Assembly (NCBI RefSeq): GCF_021155765.1
Contig: NC_060108.1
Span: 25,941,025 to 26,005,024 of the forward strand
DNA: 64,000 nucleotides
Reading direction: 5' to 3'
DNA from: Diprion similis
Taxonomy: Eukaryota > Arthropoda > Insecta > Hymenoptera > Diprionidae
The notes below the pieces were generated by a model. It made no database searches. It was not told where the DNA came from and saw only the letters and a list, made by a program, of their open reading frames with translations. Shown here one piece after another: positions 49,900 through 63,180 of this stretch. Made by a program: the position numbers and the translations under genes. The first letter of the stretch is position 1, and each line of letters starts with the position of its first letter.

Positions 49900-52110
49900 C
49901 GACCCGCAGCCCGCGGGCCCCAGTGAAAGGCCCAACGGCGATCCGCATCCGCGGGGCCCCGCGTTGTTCTGTGCTCAGCCTGCTGGCTGCTGCAGGTTCT
50001 GCGCCGTGCTCTCCCAACGGCGTTTCTTAAGATCGCCTTCTCCTCTTCTCGGCGGTCTTGCGGCCATTATAGTGCACTTTAAGTGGCAATCGCACGCCAG
50101 GGAACAGCAGCGTTGTGCAATCCGTCGCGACCCCGCCCCAATCGCGGGGCCCTGCAACCGTCTCGAGGGCCCGCGCCCCGCCGGGAATTACGCAAAGGCC
50201 AGCGCCGCGCCGCGCAACCCTCGATCTTCTCGCGGGGCCCAGCGCCGGGCCTTACGGCTCTGATCCATCCGCCGATAATTGGATAGATTACGCGGAACCT
50301 CCTCCGCCGGCGATAACATCGGCGCTTAAGCTTCTATTCGTGTCTCGCGGGGCCCGGGGTGCGGCGGCACCCTTCTCGCCCAGATCGGGCCCGTATATCG
50401 CACAAATTCGTGCCAGGGACAGGAAGTCCCGGGAGTCGGTCGCACGCCTTGTGCGAAGCATTCTTCGCCGGTTGGCGATCAATCCTCGACCGATCCCCCC
50501 GCGCGCCGTCAAACTATTCTGTGGGAAAACGAACCCACGAAAGAACCGGGGCCTGACCAGTCGGCGAAAGAACGAACAAGAACGAATAAGAACGGTGGCG
50601 GAAGAAGCGCGGATCATCGGCGATAAAAAGCGTAAAACCGACGATTAGTCGCGGGGTAGCGCATGCCCTCCTAGCTGGAGGCGCTTCTTCGCGGGGCCCG
50701 ATATACCACAGCGTAAGTGCGAGGCGTAGTAAGGTACGTATCTACGTATCTACGTTTCTCCACTACCGAAACTGGCCCAAAATATTTCCCCGCGTCGTCG
50801 CACGTTATCAACGCCTTATTTCCCCGCGTCAACGACGGGCAATCGTTTGGAAACTGATAGATTAAAGATCACCACGGGGAATTATATTGTTATAGATAAA
50901 TTACTTGTTTCTGTTTTTATTTTTCTCCTTTTTCTTTTTGCTTCAAGGATCTATAGCTCGTGCTGCGAGTAACGGCTGATTACTCGAGCGCAAACCCGAT
51001 CGACCACTGACATCGCTGTCAGGGCGTGAAAAGTTTTCGTTAATTCCTGCAGATACTTCTTTGTCTTTTTCCGCAGTAGGTACTGACTTCTATAGCTACC
51101 AGTAAACGACCGTACCTTAAAGCCGGGTAAGTGAACGTTCGTTGCTCGCAAAACGGACAATTTTAACGCTTCGTTTGCAGGCAAACTGCATGATCCTTTG
51201 CTAGTCAACTGTCAGCCACATACTTTCTCACGGTGTCTTTGTACCATTTTACCTCAGTTCAATGCGAAAATAGGACAAAATGATCTACATGCTGATAAAA
51301 AAAAATATTTCACGCCATTCAGAAAATGACGTTCGGTATATCAGCTATACCTGTACAATTGAACAGCAGCTATGAAACGTATTCCGAAGTAGAGTAATCA
51401 TAAATCGTTGTAACAAGTAGATGATTCGGCATGAATAAGGAATACAAATTTCTCGCGACTGATCCATCGCAGTTTTTGGACGAACGCGCATGAATTTCCA
51501 TGAATTTCCTCCAAATCGTAGCGCGACCAAATCCGCCGAGGAGATAGGACGCGCTGGTTCTGGTCCGTGGGAATTTATAACCGTACTGAGAAAATGAGAA
51601 CCAGAGTTCGACTTGAACGCGTAGCAAATTCATCCAGTCACGCTGGATCACGTGCCGCTGCGTGGACCACCCCGCGAGGAAGGAAGGCTGGTTCCAGTCA
51701 GTCGAAGGATCGACGATCGAGGAACGACGAGCGACGACGAGCGACGAGACGAGAGTCCGTCGGTGCCACCGCGAGCGGAGAAATAACATGGCAATAAATT
51801 AAAACTAGGAGAAAGAGGGCTATTAGCGAGGCATTAGCGGGGCTGACCATGCATGACGCGCGAGCTTCACGTTTCAAACATATAATGCCTGGCAAAAGGA
51901 CTCGCGGCGCAAGTGTTCCTCGTACCCTTGAGGAGGCAGCTAGCACCCAATTCGCCAGGTTGAAAACCGCGGCGTGGCAGCAGCTCGGGGGGCGGCGGGG
52001 CCCTGGAAATTAAGTAAGTAGTTGGCTGCGGGGCATGTGGCGAGCGGGGGGCAGCCAGGGCCGCATGCGCGGGATCGATACATCACGGGCCCCAGCGGGG
52101 GGCCCGATAG
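49900..52110. promoter_or_regulatory. GC-rich region with clustered GCGGGGCCC boxes
   Basis: GCGGGGCCC or close variants at about 49953, 50142, 50232, 50348, 50692, 51993 and 52097, plus plain GGGCCC in between. Open frames here, up to 177 codons, are Arg/Pro/Ala-rich and unlike known proteins. Repeated binding sites for one factor, in a promoter or enhancer, is the simplest reading. Confidence 0.3.
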
Positions 52111-53916
52111 GATCTCCCATCTTCTGGTTGGTACCCTCGAATTGACGTGTAGTTACCTGGAGCCGCCGGAGCCATTATACCTCTATATCTGTACATCGCG
52201 CTTCGTATCGGCTCAATATCTACGAAATGTCTAGCCAAAGCTACGACGTGTGTTCGTGCCGTTTAACCGCCACGGCCGGCGGTGTCAGCGCTGCCTGGCA
52301 TTTTGTGCCGTCGCGTCGCGGCGTCGCGTCCTGCGATGCGCAATCAGTGTGTCTTATGCACGCTATCGGTATGGGTATGCTAGGTACAGTGGGACTTTCT
52401 ATCGGTAACGTGCGCGCGTTATATCGCTACGGGCATTTAGCTCTGGGAATTTATCAAAAGTTATCAAAATTTATACCGCATCCTCCGCACGTCTACCTGC
52501 AATTTGTCTCGCCGCTGGACGCGCGTCATTAGCCCACATATGCGCGTACTGGGTCATCATTTCGGATGAATTCACGCGGTTGTCCGTAGATGTATATATT
52601 TATTTACCACGTCCACCAAACGCCTCCTGTAACAACTCGATTCACAATCCGTTCTGTACAAACGTATACACGGACGGTGTTAAACCACGGGGAATATCCA
52701 CCACCGATCCTTTTTCATTTCTTCGACGGTCACCGCGCGATCTTTTCGGAGTAGTAATTAACTGTATACATCGGTCATCGGTAGTATGAGTTAATTGTTT
52801 CAAATTAGGAGAAAATCTACGTCGACGAAAAGAAGATACATTTTTTAGTCACTTCTTTCCTGAAACAAGATGATCGGTTAAAAGTTGATTACACTGCGTT
52901 CTCACGAATTTTACGTCTTTGGGAAAACAGTACACGATATCGTGATTTTTCTCATTTGCCAAATCTTACTGATATACTTACGTTGCCTTGAAAATTATCC
53001 GCACGAAGTGAGAAATGAGGGAGGCTTAAATTGACGATGAAATAAAGTGTTTTGGTTGCATGGTCGATCAAGTATGACTATCCCACCTACATCTACACAC
53101 CATCCTCGAAATTAATTGAAAGATTTGTTCGGACCATACAAGAGTTGCGGGATGAACAAAAATGGCGCCTGATCGTTGAGATAACTGTTTTTGGAAGACG
53201 TCTATTTTACTCAAAACGCTTCATCTTTCAACCGGTTCGACGGAGTAAAATATAACGGATTGTTTTCTCGTTGAGGCGCATGTTTCTCGTAACGTTATTC
53301 CTCCTGCTCGTCTAGTGGTTGCGGAAATTTTTGAAAGAACAGCGGCCCTGCAGGGCTTGGATAGTTTCGCGTTGTGCATTACCGGTCATTACACTCGTCG
53401 ATGAAATAGAATGGCGCCTGAGGCAGCCGAACAAACCGCGAAATTCACTGGCGAACTTCCCGAGTTACAGTAGCGCATTTCGCCGATTACCTTACCTGGA
53501 ACAGTTCAAGTCCGAGTAATGACAGGCGTAAAGTTCTGCCATAAAATCAAATAATTATCGTTATGGGTTGAAATCGAAGTCCGTAAGCTCCCCGATGCGG
53601 AGTATCGCGGTGCTACATCGGTATACCGGCGATCGGCTAAATAATCAAGTGCAATTCGTCTTCCTCGAGGATGAAGCAACGATAAATTAGTGTTTAAAAT
53701 GGAGCTCAATCAGTCAGACATGAATATATACACGTGTCCGTACCTCGTACCGCAGCTTCTATTTAAGTAGAATCGAGCAATCGAAAATCTCCGGGAGTCC
53801 GCTCGCTCTTTAATATATATAATCCGTTTATTTCTGTCCAGATTATAAATTGCACAGTAATTTCGTGTTTGTATATGCCTGTACTTTATTTTGTTTTATT
53901 TTTATTCCACCTCCCC

Positions 53917-53933
53917 TCCCCCCCCCCCCCCCC
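53917..53933 (+). repeat. Poly(C) run
   Basis: About 17 C followed by a CT-rich tract. Confidence 0.85.
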
Positions 53934-54596
53934 TCGCCTCGCTCTCTCTCTCTTTCTCTTCTAAAACTGATCCGTGAGAATATCACGGCTTTACCGTAAT
54001 TCCTAACGCGTGTCACGCGCAGCAGCTGCAGATTATAATATGCGGCAGCTATTATTATAATGCTATGATTCTAGTATATACCATTGAAAATAATCGTCTC
54101 GCTTTATAATCGTTATGAGGACAAATTCACGCCGGCACGGCTGCACGAGTAGCGCGTGTTAATTCTCGATACTACACGCGACGATTTTCCTATAATAATT
54201 ACTCTCGAGTTAAGCTACGCACTTGTAATTATCAGATGCTCAAGTTGTAAAATCAAAGCTGATCGTTACGGCTGGTCGACTCACTAATTATCACAACTAT
54301 ATACCTACACGTTGAACGGGTACGAAATGATCTTGCCTGCCGAGCTCTCCGATGATTTCAATTAATTAACAGCGACGGAAAATTAGGGAAACGCGCAAAG
54401 GGCGGGCGCCCAGAGGCATAAACGACGGTGCAGCATCCACTTCTTCTCCGACTACGCCTCGTAAAATCCGGCCTTATACCCTCCTAGTATATACGTATAA
54501 TATAAATATAGTGCCCATTAGGTCTATTACAGTCTCGCAGTAGGATGCACAGGTACTCTCCAAGTAAATCGCGATTCACGAGATGACTCTGGGCCC

Positions 54597-54629
54597 TGCA
54601 GTGCATGCACATGCCGCGTGCATGCTGCA
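54597..54629. repeat. Imperfect hairpin with GCATGC arms
   Basis: Arms TGCAG..CATGCAC and GTGCATG CTGCA pair as 5+7 bp with a 2-nt bulge and a 7-nt loop. It is too short for a typical miRNA precursor on its own. Confidence 0.5.
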
Positions 54630-57600
54630 CGAGGAAGAGAGAGCCGAGAGTCGAGAGAGCAGAGAGGAGAGAGAGGAGAAGGCATTCCCGGTTGTGGAAA
54701 GGAGACGGAAACACGACCGCATCTTCGGCTCCTCTTCGCTTCACTCGTCGCCGTGACGTACGTACCTATAGGGTGTCCCGCATTTGCTGCGGAGAAGACT
54801 GAACTTTTCGACTTCCGGTTATTGGTTGCGAGGATAAATCGGCATTACGCAATCCGCAGGTTAGATTAACGGGTGGCTCGTGTTTCCGGCGAGAATATAA
54901 TATTTCGATGTTGTACGCAACGAGCAGCGCGAAATGGGCCGGTGATTAGGCCTGATCGACTGGGCCCAGCATGTGGAAAGAATGAGGCCTCAGGCCAACG
55001 CGGTGTATCGAATCGGTTATTTTATTGCGACCCCGAGCGACCCCCGCGCGTTCTTATTCCGTGAGCCACGCCTCGGAAACCGAGACGCTAACTCGCCTGG
55101 ACCCCAATAAATGCAATATTAATGATCTATCTCATTCGAGGTTGGCTTATTAATTATATTGCCTTCGACGAGTCGATCGATGATGGTGATCGTGATCATC
55201 GTTGTGATCAGGATCACGAGGAGGAGGAAAAAAAATTTATATAAATAAATAATAATACCTATTAATACAAGAAACGAGAAATAATAATTGTGGAGAAAAA
55301 AATCTCCCGCTTTTTATTTTATAACCCAGATGCCTGAGTCCTCCAGCTATCTATACAGCAATAAACTTGTCTCTGTATACTTAGTTCAAATAATTGGTAT
55401 CCTATATACCTATGATACCGAACGTACGTGTCGCGACAAGTTTGCGTCAAACTAACGCGCGATACGAGTCTGCCATGTTCAAGATGGTGCAGGTTACACG
55501 GATTAGTTTGGTAGGTATAATAAAAACCACTACTTAAATCGCTTCAATTTATTTAATTAACTCGCCTAACGTTATACAAATTGTATACCCGCAGTCGTCT
55601 GTAATCTACGTGTATTATACATTAGTATGCATCGAACTGGACCCAATAAATTAATTTTTAGTCCTGTCGACAGTCCGATTATTTGCCAATTTAATACGCG
55701 TATTACTTTCGCAACTCTTAGACGTGAATCAGATTTTATGGCTCAACATTAAACATTTTTATCAAGTAGTTTAGTAAAAACAAAAACAAAAAAAAAACCG
55801 CAATACCGATCTCAATCGTTTCTTGCAACCTGCACAGCTGACAGGAATTTCAATTAATGGATTGCTCGAACCGTGCCAAAGGAAACTGCAAGAACTGTTT
55901 GTCTCGGGCGAAAAAAAGGAAAACATTTTTGAACAATCGAACTAACGGTTCATGGCTTACCAGCTAATGGACATTGTTGGCTGCCGAAGTTATTCTCAGA
56001 AAATTAGTCACGCTGTGAGGAAGATTCCGTCTTTCTACGACGTGTAAGTAACAAGCATTTTACTTCGTGAATTCGAGTACGTCGAATAAAACGGTTTATC
56101 AAGGTGTACATACCGTGCAAATCCCATAACCACATCGGTAGTTACCTCGCATGCAGCGTGATTCGAAATCGACAAACCCTGAGACGCTTCGTCGATCGGT
56201 CACGTGAGTCAAGTATCAACGCAAGGTCAACGAGGGTAGAAATCGGGGGAATAAGGCCCGGCTAATCAGCCGGAGAGATCCCGAAGCGTCCAATTACGCG
56301 ACGTAAGTCACCACCGATGTACAAGCAGTGCTCGCTGGTGAACATGTCCTGCAGGATCCGACCTGGACTCCACTCGCGTGTTGGACATGGCCGCGTGCTC
56401 CTTCATCCCAAGGGAAAGAAAGAGAAAGAGTAGAGTTTATTATAGCCATGGGAAAAAGAGAAAGATAGAGAGGAATAAGGGTTTCATTATTATTTATCAA
56501 CTAAGTGTGACGAGGTTCGAGTTCAGGACGACATCGTTTCGGGCTGCGAATCGCGGCCCCGAAGCATGCCGGTTGTTTTCACGAGCAAAGACTTTGCGTC
56601 GCGTTGGTTGGTGGGAAAGAACGGATGCCCGCCAACCCGAGGCTTCCAGGGGGATCGAGAAAAACCAGAGTTACGAATGGAGGAGCGTCGCGGGAACGAT
56701 ACGGTGAGTAATTATGAATCCTGCGTGAAGATGCTGTGACCAAAGAGCTCGTGCCAACAGCCGTGACCCTCTGCTCTTGCTCACCGAGCATCTCTCCTTC
56801 TCTCTCTACCTTCTCTCGTTTCTCCTCCCTGTGTTACGGAGTTAACTTAACTGGTAACACCTCCTCGGATGATTTCATTCTGAGAGCAACGGACACCTCC
56901 TACTCTGCAGTGCAGGAGATCGTTATGGCGAGATTCCTCCGCGATAAAATCGTATCGACCCTCCATCTTGGACCGTCTCAGAAAAGACTCGCGGTTATAC
57001 ATACCTACACGATAGTTCGTTAAGAAAATTGAGAAATAAAAAGTAACAAATTGGCGACGCTTGAGTATATATGTGTATAATTTCAGCTGCCTCGGTAATT
57101 AGGTACTTGGCGATGATTTGGTCAGGATGAAGGATAATTAATATCCGGGAGCAGTTGGCATTTTTGCAGTATATTAAGAAAAATATCTCTAGATTATATG
57201 ATTATGGGCAAAATAAATCAGTTTCATTTTAATTGAAAATTTTTTAATTAGCTTCAAGAAATTCTTTAACAGTTCTACACGAAGTAGGTATATAAGTAGG
57301 AAATGAGTTTCATCGAAATTGAAGAGATTCTTAATGATTATATTAAAGTATTCCAAAGACATTACAGGTAGACAAGGATAACTGTCAGTAATTCTTCTTT
57401 TTTCCATTACTGCACAATATTTTGTGAAAAAGTGCAGTAAAATTTTGCGGGGACTGATCGCGTTGCTGCAGTCAAGATCCCGAATGATTGAAAAGTTGCT
57501 TACAATAATCGAGAGTTCGTGCCGATTTGTCGCGGTTAATGCATTGGAATAGGTATTGCATAGCGAAACAGCGGGTAATCTCAGCTAATACGGTGCTTAC

Positions 57601-58638
57601 ACGTGGAGGGCAGCGCTAAGAGCCTCGGTATTAACGTGTGAAGTCTGGTTAAATTGTGAAATCCGCACAAGGAACGGTGCGCGAGTGACTTGGCGTGTAA
57701 TGACCAGGTACATGACCGTGATCACTTACCACATTTACATGATGATGCGGTCCGAACATTGTAATTTATGCAAATAATAGCGGCTAGATAATTCATGTAG
57801 ATTAAACCTCGTTACTTATCATAACTTATCACGTGCCAAATCCCTGTGGGCAAAATCATCCCGCGCCTTTGGAATACGACGTTTAACACCCGCTGGAGGT
57901 TCAACAGTAGTTGGTACCAGTAGTTGAATTCCTAATGGAAAAGTGAGGGATCGCAGGAACTTTACACCCGTGGTTATGGCCGGCCGTTTACTCCGCCCAT
58001 AAATATCCGCAAACTGAACCATTTCACGTAAATAGCGACACCTCAATTTAGTCCGGCGATCATCGATGCGGCGAAGCTGTTTCAGCATCAGTGACAGCTC
58101 ATGGGACCATCGAATTGTCATCTTGTTGGTCAGACGAGTCGGTTCCTCGGCGGCGATTCTTGTATCATCTACCTCCCAAGATGCTCGGTGAATTCGTGTT
58201 ACTCTATTTTTCGGTAAGAAAATAATTGGTATGAAATTCGGGGAAATCACGTTGCCTACCTCGGAGCGATCGGTCGGCTGGCTGCAGTACTATTAATTAA
58301 TACGAGCTATCGGCCGGGCCGATTGCCACCATAAAAATTGATCCAACCGCGGCCGGATCGCGCCGATTTAATGGGACATTTAGGTACCGAGCTATTAATC
58401 GTTCCGGGATACCGAAACCTCTGGTTCCGGTTCCTCTGCGTAGATACGCAAACGCATGAGGTGGAATTAGGTGATGGATCCGATCTTCCCTACGAGAGGA
58501 ATCACCTTCTGCGATAGGGAATCGGAGTCTCGTCGAACCGGGTATGGGCGAGAAGAAGGAGCAGTTCCGTGTTGCCATCGAGCCGGGATAACTCGACGTC
58601 GGCGTGACCGAGAGAGCTGCTGCCCAGAGCCTAGACTC

Positions 58639-58690
58639 TGGATGCTGGATGCTGGAGGATGGAGGATGGAGGATAGAGGATGGAGGATGG
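58639..58690 (+). repeat. GGATGCT / GGAGGAT short tandem repeat
   Basis: Two GGATGCT units, then about five imperfect GGAGGAT units. Confidence 0.85.
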
Positions 58691-61170
58691 ACCACCTACC
58701 AGCGTTGATCTGATCTCTGTACACTGGTTTGTTCGTTCCTAAGTTGGCCTGTCTTTCTGGTGGTTAGTTCGCCGGTCGTTTGGTGCTGCAGCCTCGCGAC
58801 CTCCTGTTCCCATCAATAACTCTCATAAAATCTAATTAATCACAAATTATCTAGATCTACGGTTTGTGCCCGAAGGAGAAAGCGATATGGAGTTGAGACG
58901 TTCGTCGGCAGCGCTGGTTGCGCACCTATGCGGTATGTTACATGTAGGTATACCTGTGGGCATCCTGCACCTAATACGAAACCGATACCTACCTTCGTCT
59001 AAGCTTGTGTGCGTCGTTCGTTTTTTCATCGCAATACCATTGCTGTCGGAAAATGTACGCGATTTATATGAAAAACCAGACGCTGTATACCGCTGACTAC
59101 CTGCCTCGATGCTGTAGCTCGGAGGAACGACATATGCGATGAAGAATGTCGCGCGTATCACGCTTAATTCTCGGAGGCACGCTGACCGTTACGTTTCTTC
59201 CTACTTCCACGTGTAATCAGCCGCGTAGGTACATGAATAGGTGACAAAAACTTGTCGGCCATACTTATGTTGAATTGCAAATTTGAAGATTAATCAATTG
59301 TGCGAACAAATTTTTAGACATTTTTCAGCTCGTATGCAGATTTTGTTATTCCAATCGTAGAATCGAAAGAATTCGGAAGTTTTGACTCAAGATCGATTCA
59401 ATTTCAATTTTAAGGTAGGTACATTATTTTTGACACAGCTTCGATCTATTCAATCTTGCGAATCGTATGTAACCACGAAACACGTACAAAATAGAAAAAA
59501 AAAAAATGAAACCGTCGATTTTTAAGAAACTTTATTCGTCAATGCATTTAAATTCGAAAAATGTCGAAACGAATATGCCTGCTTGTATAATCGTGCGTAG
59601 AAGAAGAATGAAAATAAAAAAAGGAAAAAACCTTTCCGAGTGTCAAGTTTAAGGCTCGTGTCATCCTATTTTATCGTAAGATTAGGTAAATACGGCGTAA
59701 ACACGAGACGCATGACGCTTTCAATAAATGAGAAAACGCTTCAAGTCGCGTCAAAGCAGCGGTAGCAAGTCGGCTCCGATTGCGTAATAAAATTTGATAT
59801 AACTTACAAAGAATCCAGTGGAAATCCCGACTCTCGGTCTCGTCTCGTTACGCTCACTCAGTGAAGTTATTGTGCCGCAGCCTCCGCATAGCGGGGGAAA
59901 CCTCCGCGTGAAGAGGCAGCATTTAATTCGAATCCTGATTGGAACGGCGTGGTGGCTGGAATCCTTCTCCTGGGGTCGGGCCCTTTTACTTTTCATCTCC
60001 GGTCCGTTCGACGGAATGGGCCTCTCGCTGCACCGATGATAGATTTGGCGCCTAGCGGGCCGATAGCCCTTATCAATTGGTGCAATGGGACAGGGGTGTC
60101 TAATTAGTAGTATCGCTATGCGCGTGCACGAGGTGGGGGCGGGGGGGAGGGGGACTCGCTATCCCGGCGAACAAGTGCACTTATCGTGATTTGTCAGTGG
60201 GCCATCCTTCGTCCCCCTCCCGCTGCACTACACAACACATACTCACGACGCGGTTTCGTCGACGCACGAGCGTCTCGTCCTGCAGGGAGATAAAGATAAC
60301 ACCGACGTTTTCGTCTCTATCTGTCGAAACTCGAAACGCCTCCTCTACTCGGCTGCGTCCTCTTTTCGGCGGCGCGGTCAAGGTTCCGTGTCGTGTCCTC
60401 CGCATATATGCCTGAGATCTACGGGTTTCTGATTTCTTTTAAATACTTGTCATCCTTCTTCTTTTTCTTCTTGTGATTCTTCTCCTTGTTTTAATCGGTA
60501 TTTGTCGTCATAGCCGTGCCTCGGCGTGCCTTGTAGCCAAGTGTCAGATTCCTCATTACAGTATGTCACTGTTTGTAACAATCCGTGTTTGACGCGGCTG
60601 ATCTCCGATAGCCGCATATGAACGTTACACCGGCTGAAGCGGCTACGCGATCGTCGTTGAGAAAAGTGAAATTTGGGTCCTCGTGCGGAGGAAAATTATG
60701 GCCGTTTTATTGCCGGCCGCGTACCGCAGACGCCTCAGAATTTCGTCGCCCCGAGCCTCCCGGTCGTAGATTACGTGTTTATAGGTAATTTCATTATTTC
60801 CTGTCTTACGCCACCGAGGAATTCCAATCCGAAAGTATCACCCTTCGCCTCGGCGAGCTGTACAATCCGGGAATTCACCTCGCTAACGAAAATGCCAATT
60901 CCGCTCCGCGTATAAGTCCCGAAGACGAACCGCACGGACCCCAGAAAAAATCCTGGTGTCACTCTTCGCTTAATTCATGCTGTGACTCGGATTATAATCC
61001 GAAATCCAATTAAACGGTGTACGTGCGACACGTTGGCGCATACGTGTAGCCTTTATTTGTACACACAATGGGGATAGACCATACGTCCTGCGGGCAGGGT
61101 ATCTCCTCTTTTTCTATGTAATCTCCTCCTTTTTCATTACGGCGGAAGACGTAGCGAGGAGAATGTATCT

Positions 61171-61222
61171 CCTGGGCGGGCCCGATGTGTCGGGCCCAGC
61201 TATCGGCTGGGTCGGGGCCTGG
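61171..61222. repeat. GGGCCCGA-TGTG-TCGGGCCC perfect inverted repeat
   Basis: Eight-bp perfect arms at 61178-61185 and 61190-61197, with a second smaller dyad AGC-TATCG-GCT directly after. The segment lies in a locally GC-rich patch. Confidence 0.75.
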
Positions 61223-62013
61223 GATCTTGAAGGTCCGTGCGTAAGGTGGAGGGCCCCGATCGGGTCTAGCGCCTCGGGAATCGGGCGAAGGGGTTGCGGG
61301 GCAGGGGGCGATAGACAGGGAGGAAGATAGAGCGGCGGAGACTGCGTCTCAGTGCGACTCCGCGTTTCGGCAACCTCCCGATAAAAAGAGAGGACGTCAA
61401 TGAAATAAGAAAAGCGAGTTAATCGAATAAGAGCGAGGCGCTCGTGGTGGGCAGGTATCCGTGGATGTAAAGGCGACCGGAACGAATTGCCCCGACGAAG
61501 ATATCCGCCCCTCGCCCCTTCCTCGCCCCCAACGAACTCCGCTCGGATACTCGTCGCCTGGCCTTGTTATACACGAGCTTTTTGTCAAATATACGGATTG
61601 AACTCTTCGTGCGGCGATCAATGATTTTTGGTCCAGAAAACAGGGTTCTTGGAAATAGCGAGATCAGGGTATTCCTAACCGAAATTTATCATGAGAACCT
61701 TTTCGACTTTACGGATAGTTCGGATTTTTATACTCGTACGAATCTTCGTGGAAACTTATTCGTCATCGAGGAGGCGCAGGTAGAGTTCAGATTGTATAAC
61801 GCTTGCCACTTGGCAATAAATCGGCAAGCGGGGCATAATTCACGCAGAATTGATCCTTATCTTGTTAGGCAAACAAATCATATTCGCGCCGAAGATGTGC
61901 AACCGCAATTTTTTTTAACTGTCAATGTTTTTACCGCCTCTAGGTGTATTGCCGAAATTTCCTGCGGCGGTATTTCGGTACTATTTTTTTCTCTCTCTCT
62001 CTTCTTTGGATGA

Positions 62014-62032
62014 TTTTTTTTTTTTTTTTTTT
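62014..62032 (+). repeat. Poly(T) run
   Basis: About 19 T after a CT-rich tract. Confidence 0.85.
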
Positions 62033-62701
62033 CATTTTTATTTATCTCTTTCGACCTTTTCCACACTGAGGTGAGTGATATACCGAGCCGAAAGGCTGCT
62101 TTATGCGCCGCGATGCCATGACTGCGGCTAGCTTTTATTTATACAGCTATACCTACGGGATTGGTATTACCGTAGGTAATAGGTGTAGAGTGATTTACGT
62201 TCTAACGAGAAGAGATATGCTCAGCATTCGTAATGTACCAACAATAAAATACGATATTAAGAACGCGCTGACGTTGGTATATTACTATTACTGAAATGCA
62301 CGTAATTGGGCTAATTCGCGTAGATCCGGTCTGCGGTGGTGGTATCACATCGTCTCCGTAGCCACACGATCAGCGTTAATCTCAACCTCGAGCTCTTTTC
62401 TCGATAATATTATTACAGCATGCTTGTATGTGTGTGTTTATGTATAATATAAACTGTAACTCTGAATCGAAAAGTTAGCAGTATAAAGAACGTTAATTAT
62501 ATTTCTTAAGTTTCTATGTAACGGCGGATAAAACGAGTTTTGTACCTTTTACATGTATACCTGACCGCAGGGCATCTCTGCGTCTCGTATACCGGCCGTT
62601 TGCCGACTCACGTCACGTTACCGCAGAAATAAATTGATTTACACATCGGCTCTTTCGCGATACAACAATTATTATAATCTAAAAATCTGAAATCCCTCGG
62701 A

Positions 62702-62717
62702 TTTTTTTTTTTTTTTT
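62702..62717 (+). repeat. Poly(T) run
   Basis: 16 T just left of the exon-like cluster; it could serve as a polypyrimidine tract for a plus-strand exon. Confidence 0.85.
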
Positions 62718-62782
62718 CTCCTCCGAATTCCGCCGTGCAAGCCCGCGTCGATGGTGAAGATGGTTTTTCTGTTTTTAACTGA

Positions 62783-63180
62783 AAAAATGAGCGGCAAATC
62801 GAACCGCATAAAAGTACATCCCGTAACGCGAAGCTCACGAGCGATCTCAAGGCAATGCTAATCGAGCAGCAGTCCGCACTCGAGAAGCTCGGAGAACAGG
62901 ACTCGCAGTTGAGGATGCTGGAAGGCGGTGCACTCGTGTTGGACATGCGGTGAACCGCAGAACGTTGACCAGAAAAACGACCCCGAACCGCGAGCTCGAA
63001 TGAGCGCTCGGTGACTTACTCGTAACATCGCATCGCGGCGCTTCTCAAGCTTAATTACCTCATACCGGGCTTGCATCTCCACCTGATGATGGCGGACAAC
63101 CCTTCTCGACAACGAGGAGATCACTCGGGACGAGAAGGCATCTCTCGAGATTCAACGGCAAACGCGTTTCTTGCGTCAAA
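62783..63180. other. Ambiguous cluster of exon-like frames (coiled-coil-like)
   Basis: Plus strand, open from 62783 to a GTGAAC donor-like site at 62950: residues such as LTSDLKAMLIEQQSALEKLG suggest a coiled coil. Minus strand, 63082-63020: exactly 21 codons between a CATCAG acceptor and a GTAAGT donor, reading VEMQARYEVIKLEKRRDAML. Plus strand 63090-63180 also has charged open frames. The strands conflict and no family is recognised. At least one real exon here is plausible but unproven. Confidence 0.2.

Noticed and set aside
50115..50648. 177-codon plus-strand frame in the GGGCCC cluster
   Set aside because: Arg/Pro/Ala-rich, built on repeated GCGGGGCCC boxes; competing long frames on the other strand.
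54584..54654. miRNA precursor reading of the GCATGC hairpin
   Set aside because: Arms pair for only about 12 bp with a bulge; outer pairing is patchy and no known mature miRNA was recognised.
57819..58250. 143-codon minus-strand frame of fairly protein-like composition
   Set aside because: Begins at GTG, not ATG; no recognisable family; similar lengths occur by chance in this window. Worth a blastp but not annotated.
61564..62013. 149-codon plus-strand frame
   Set aside because: No family recognised; it runs into a CT/poly(T) tract at its end.
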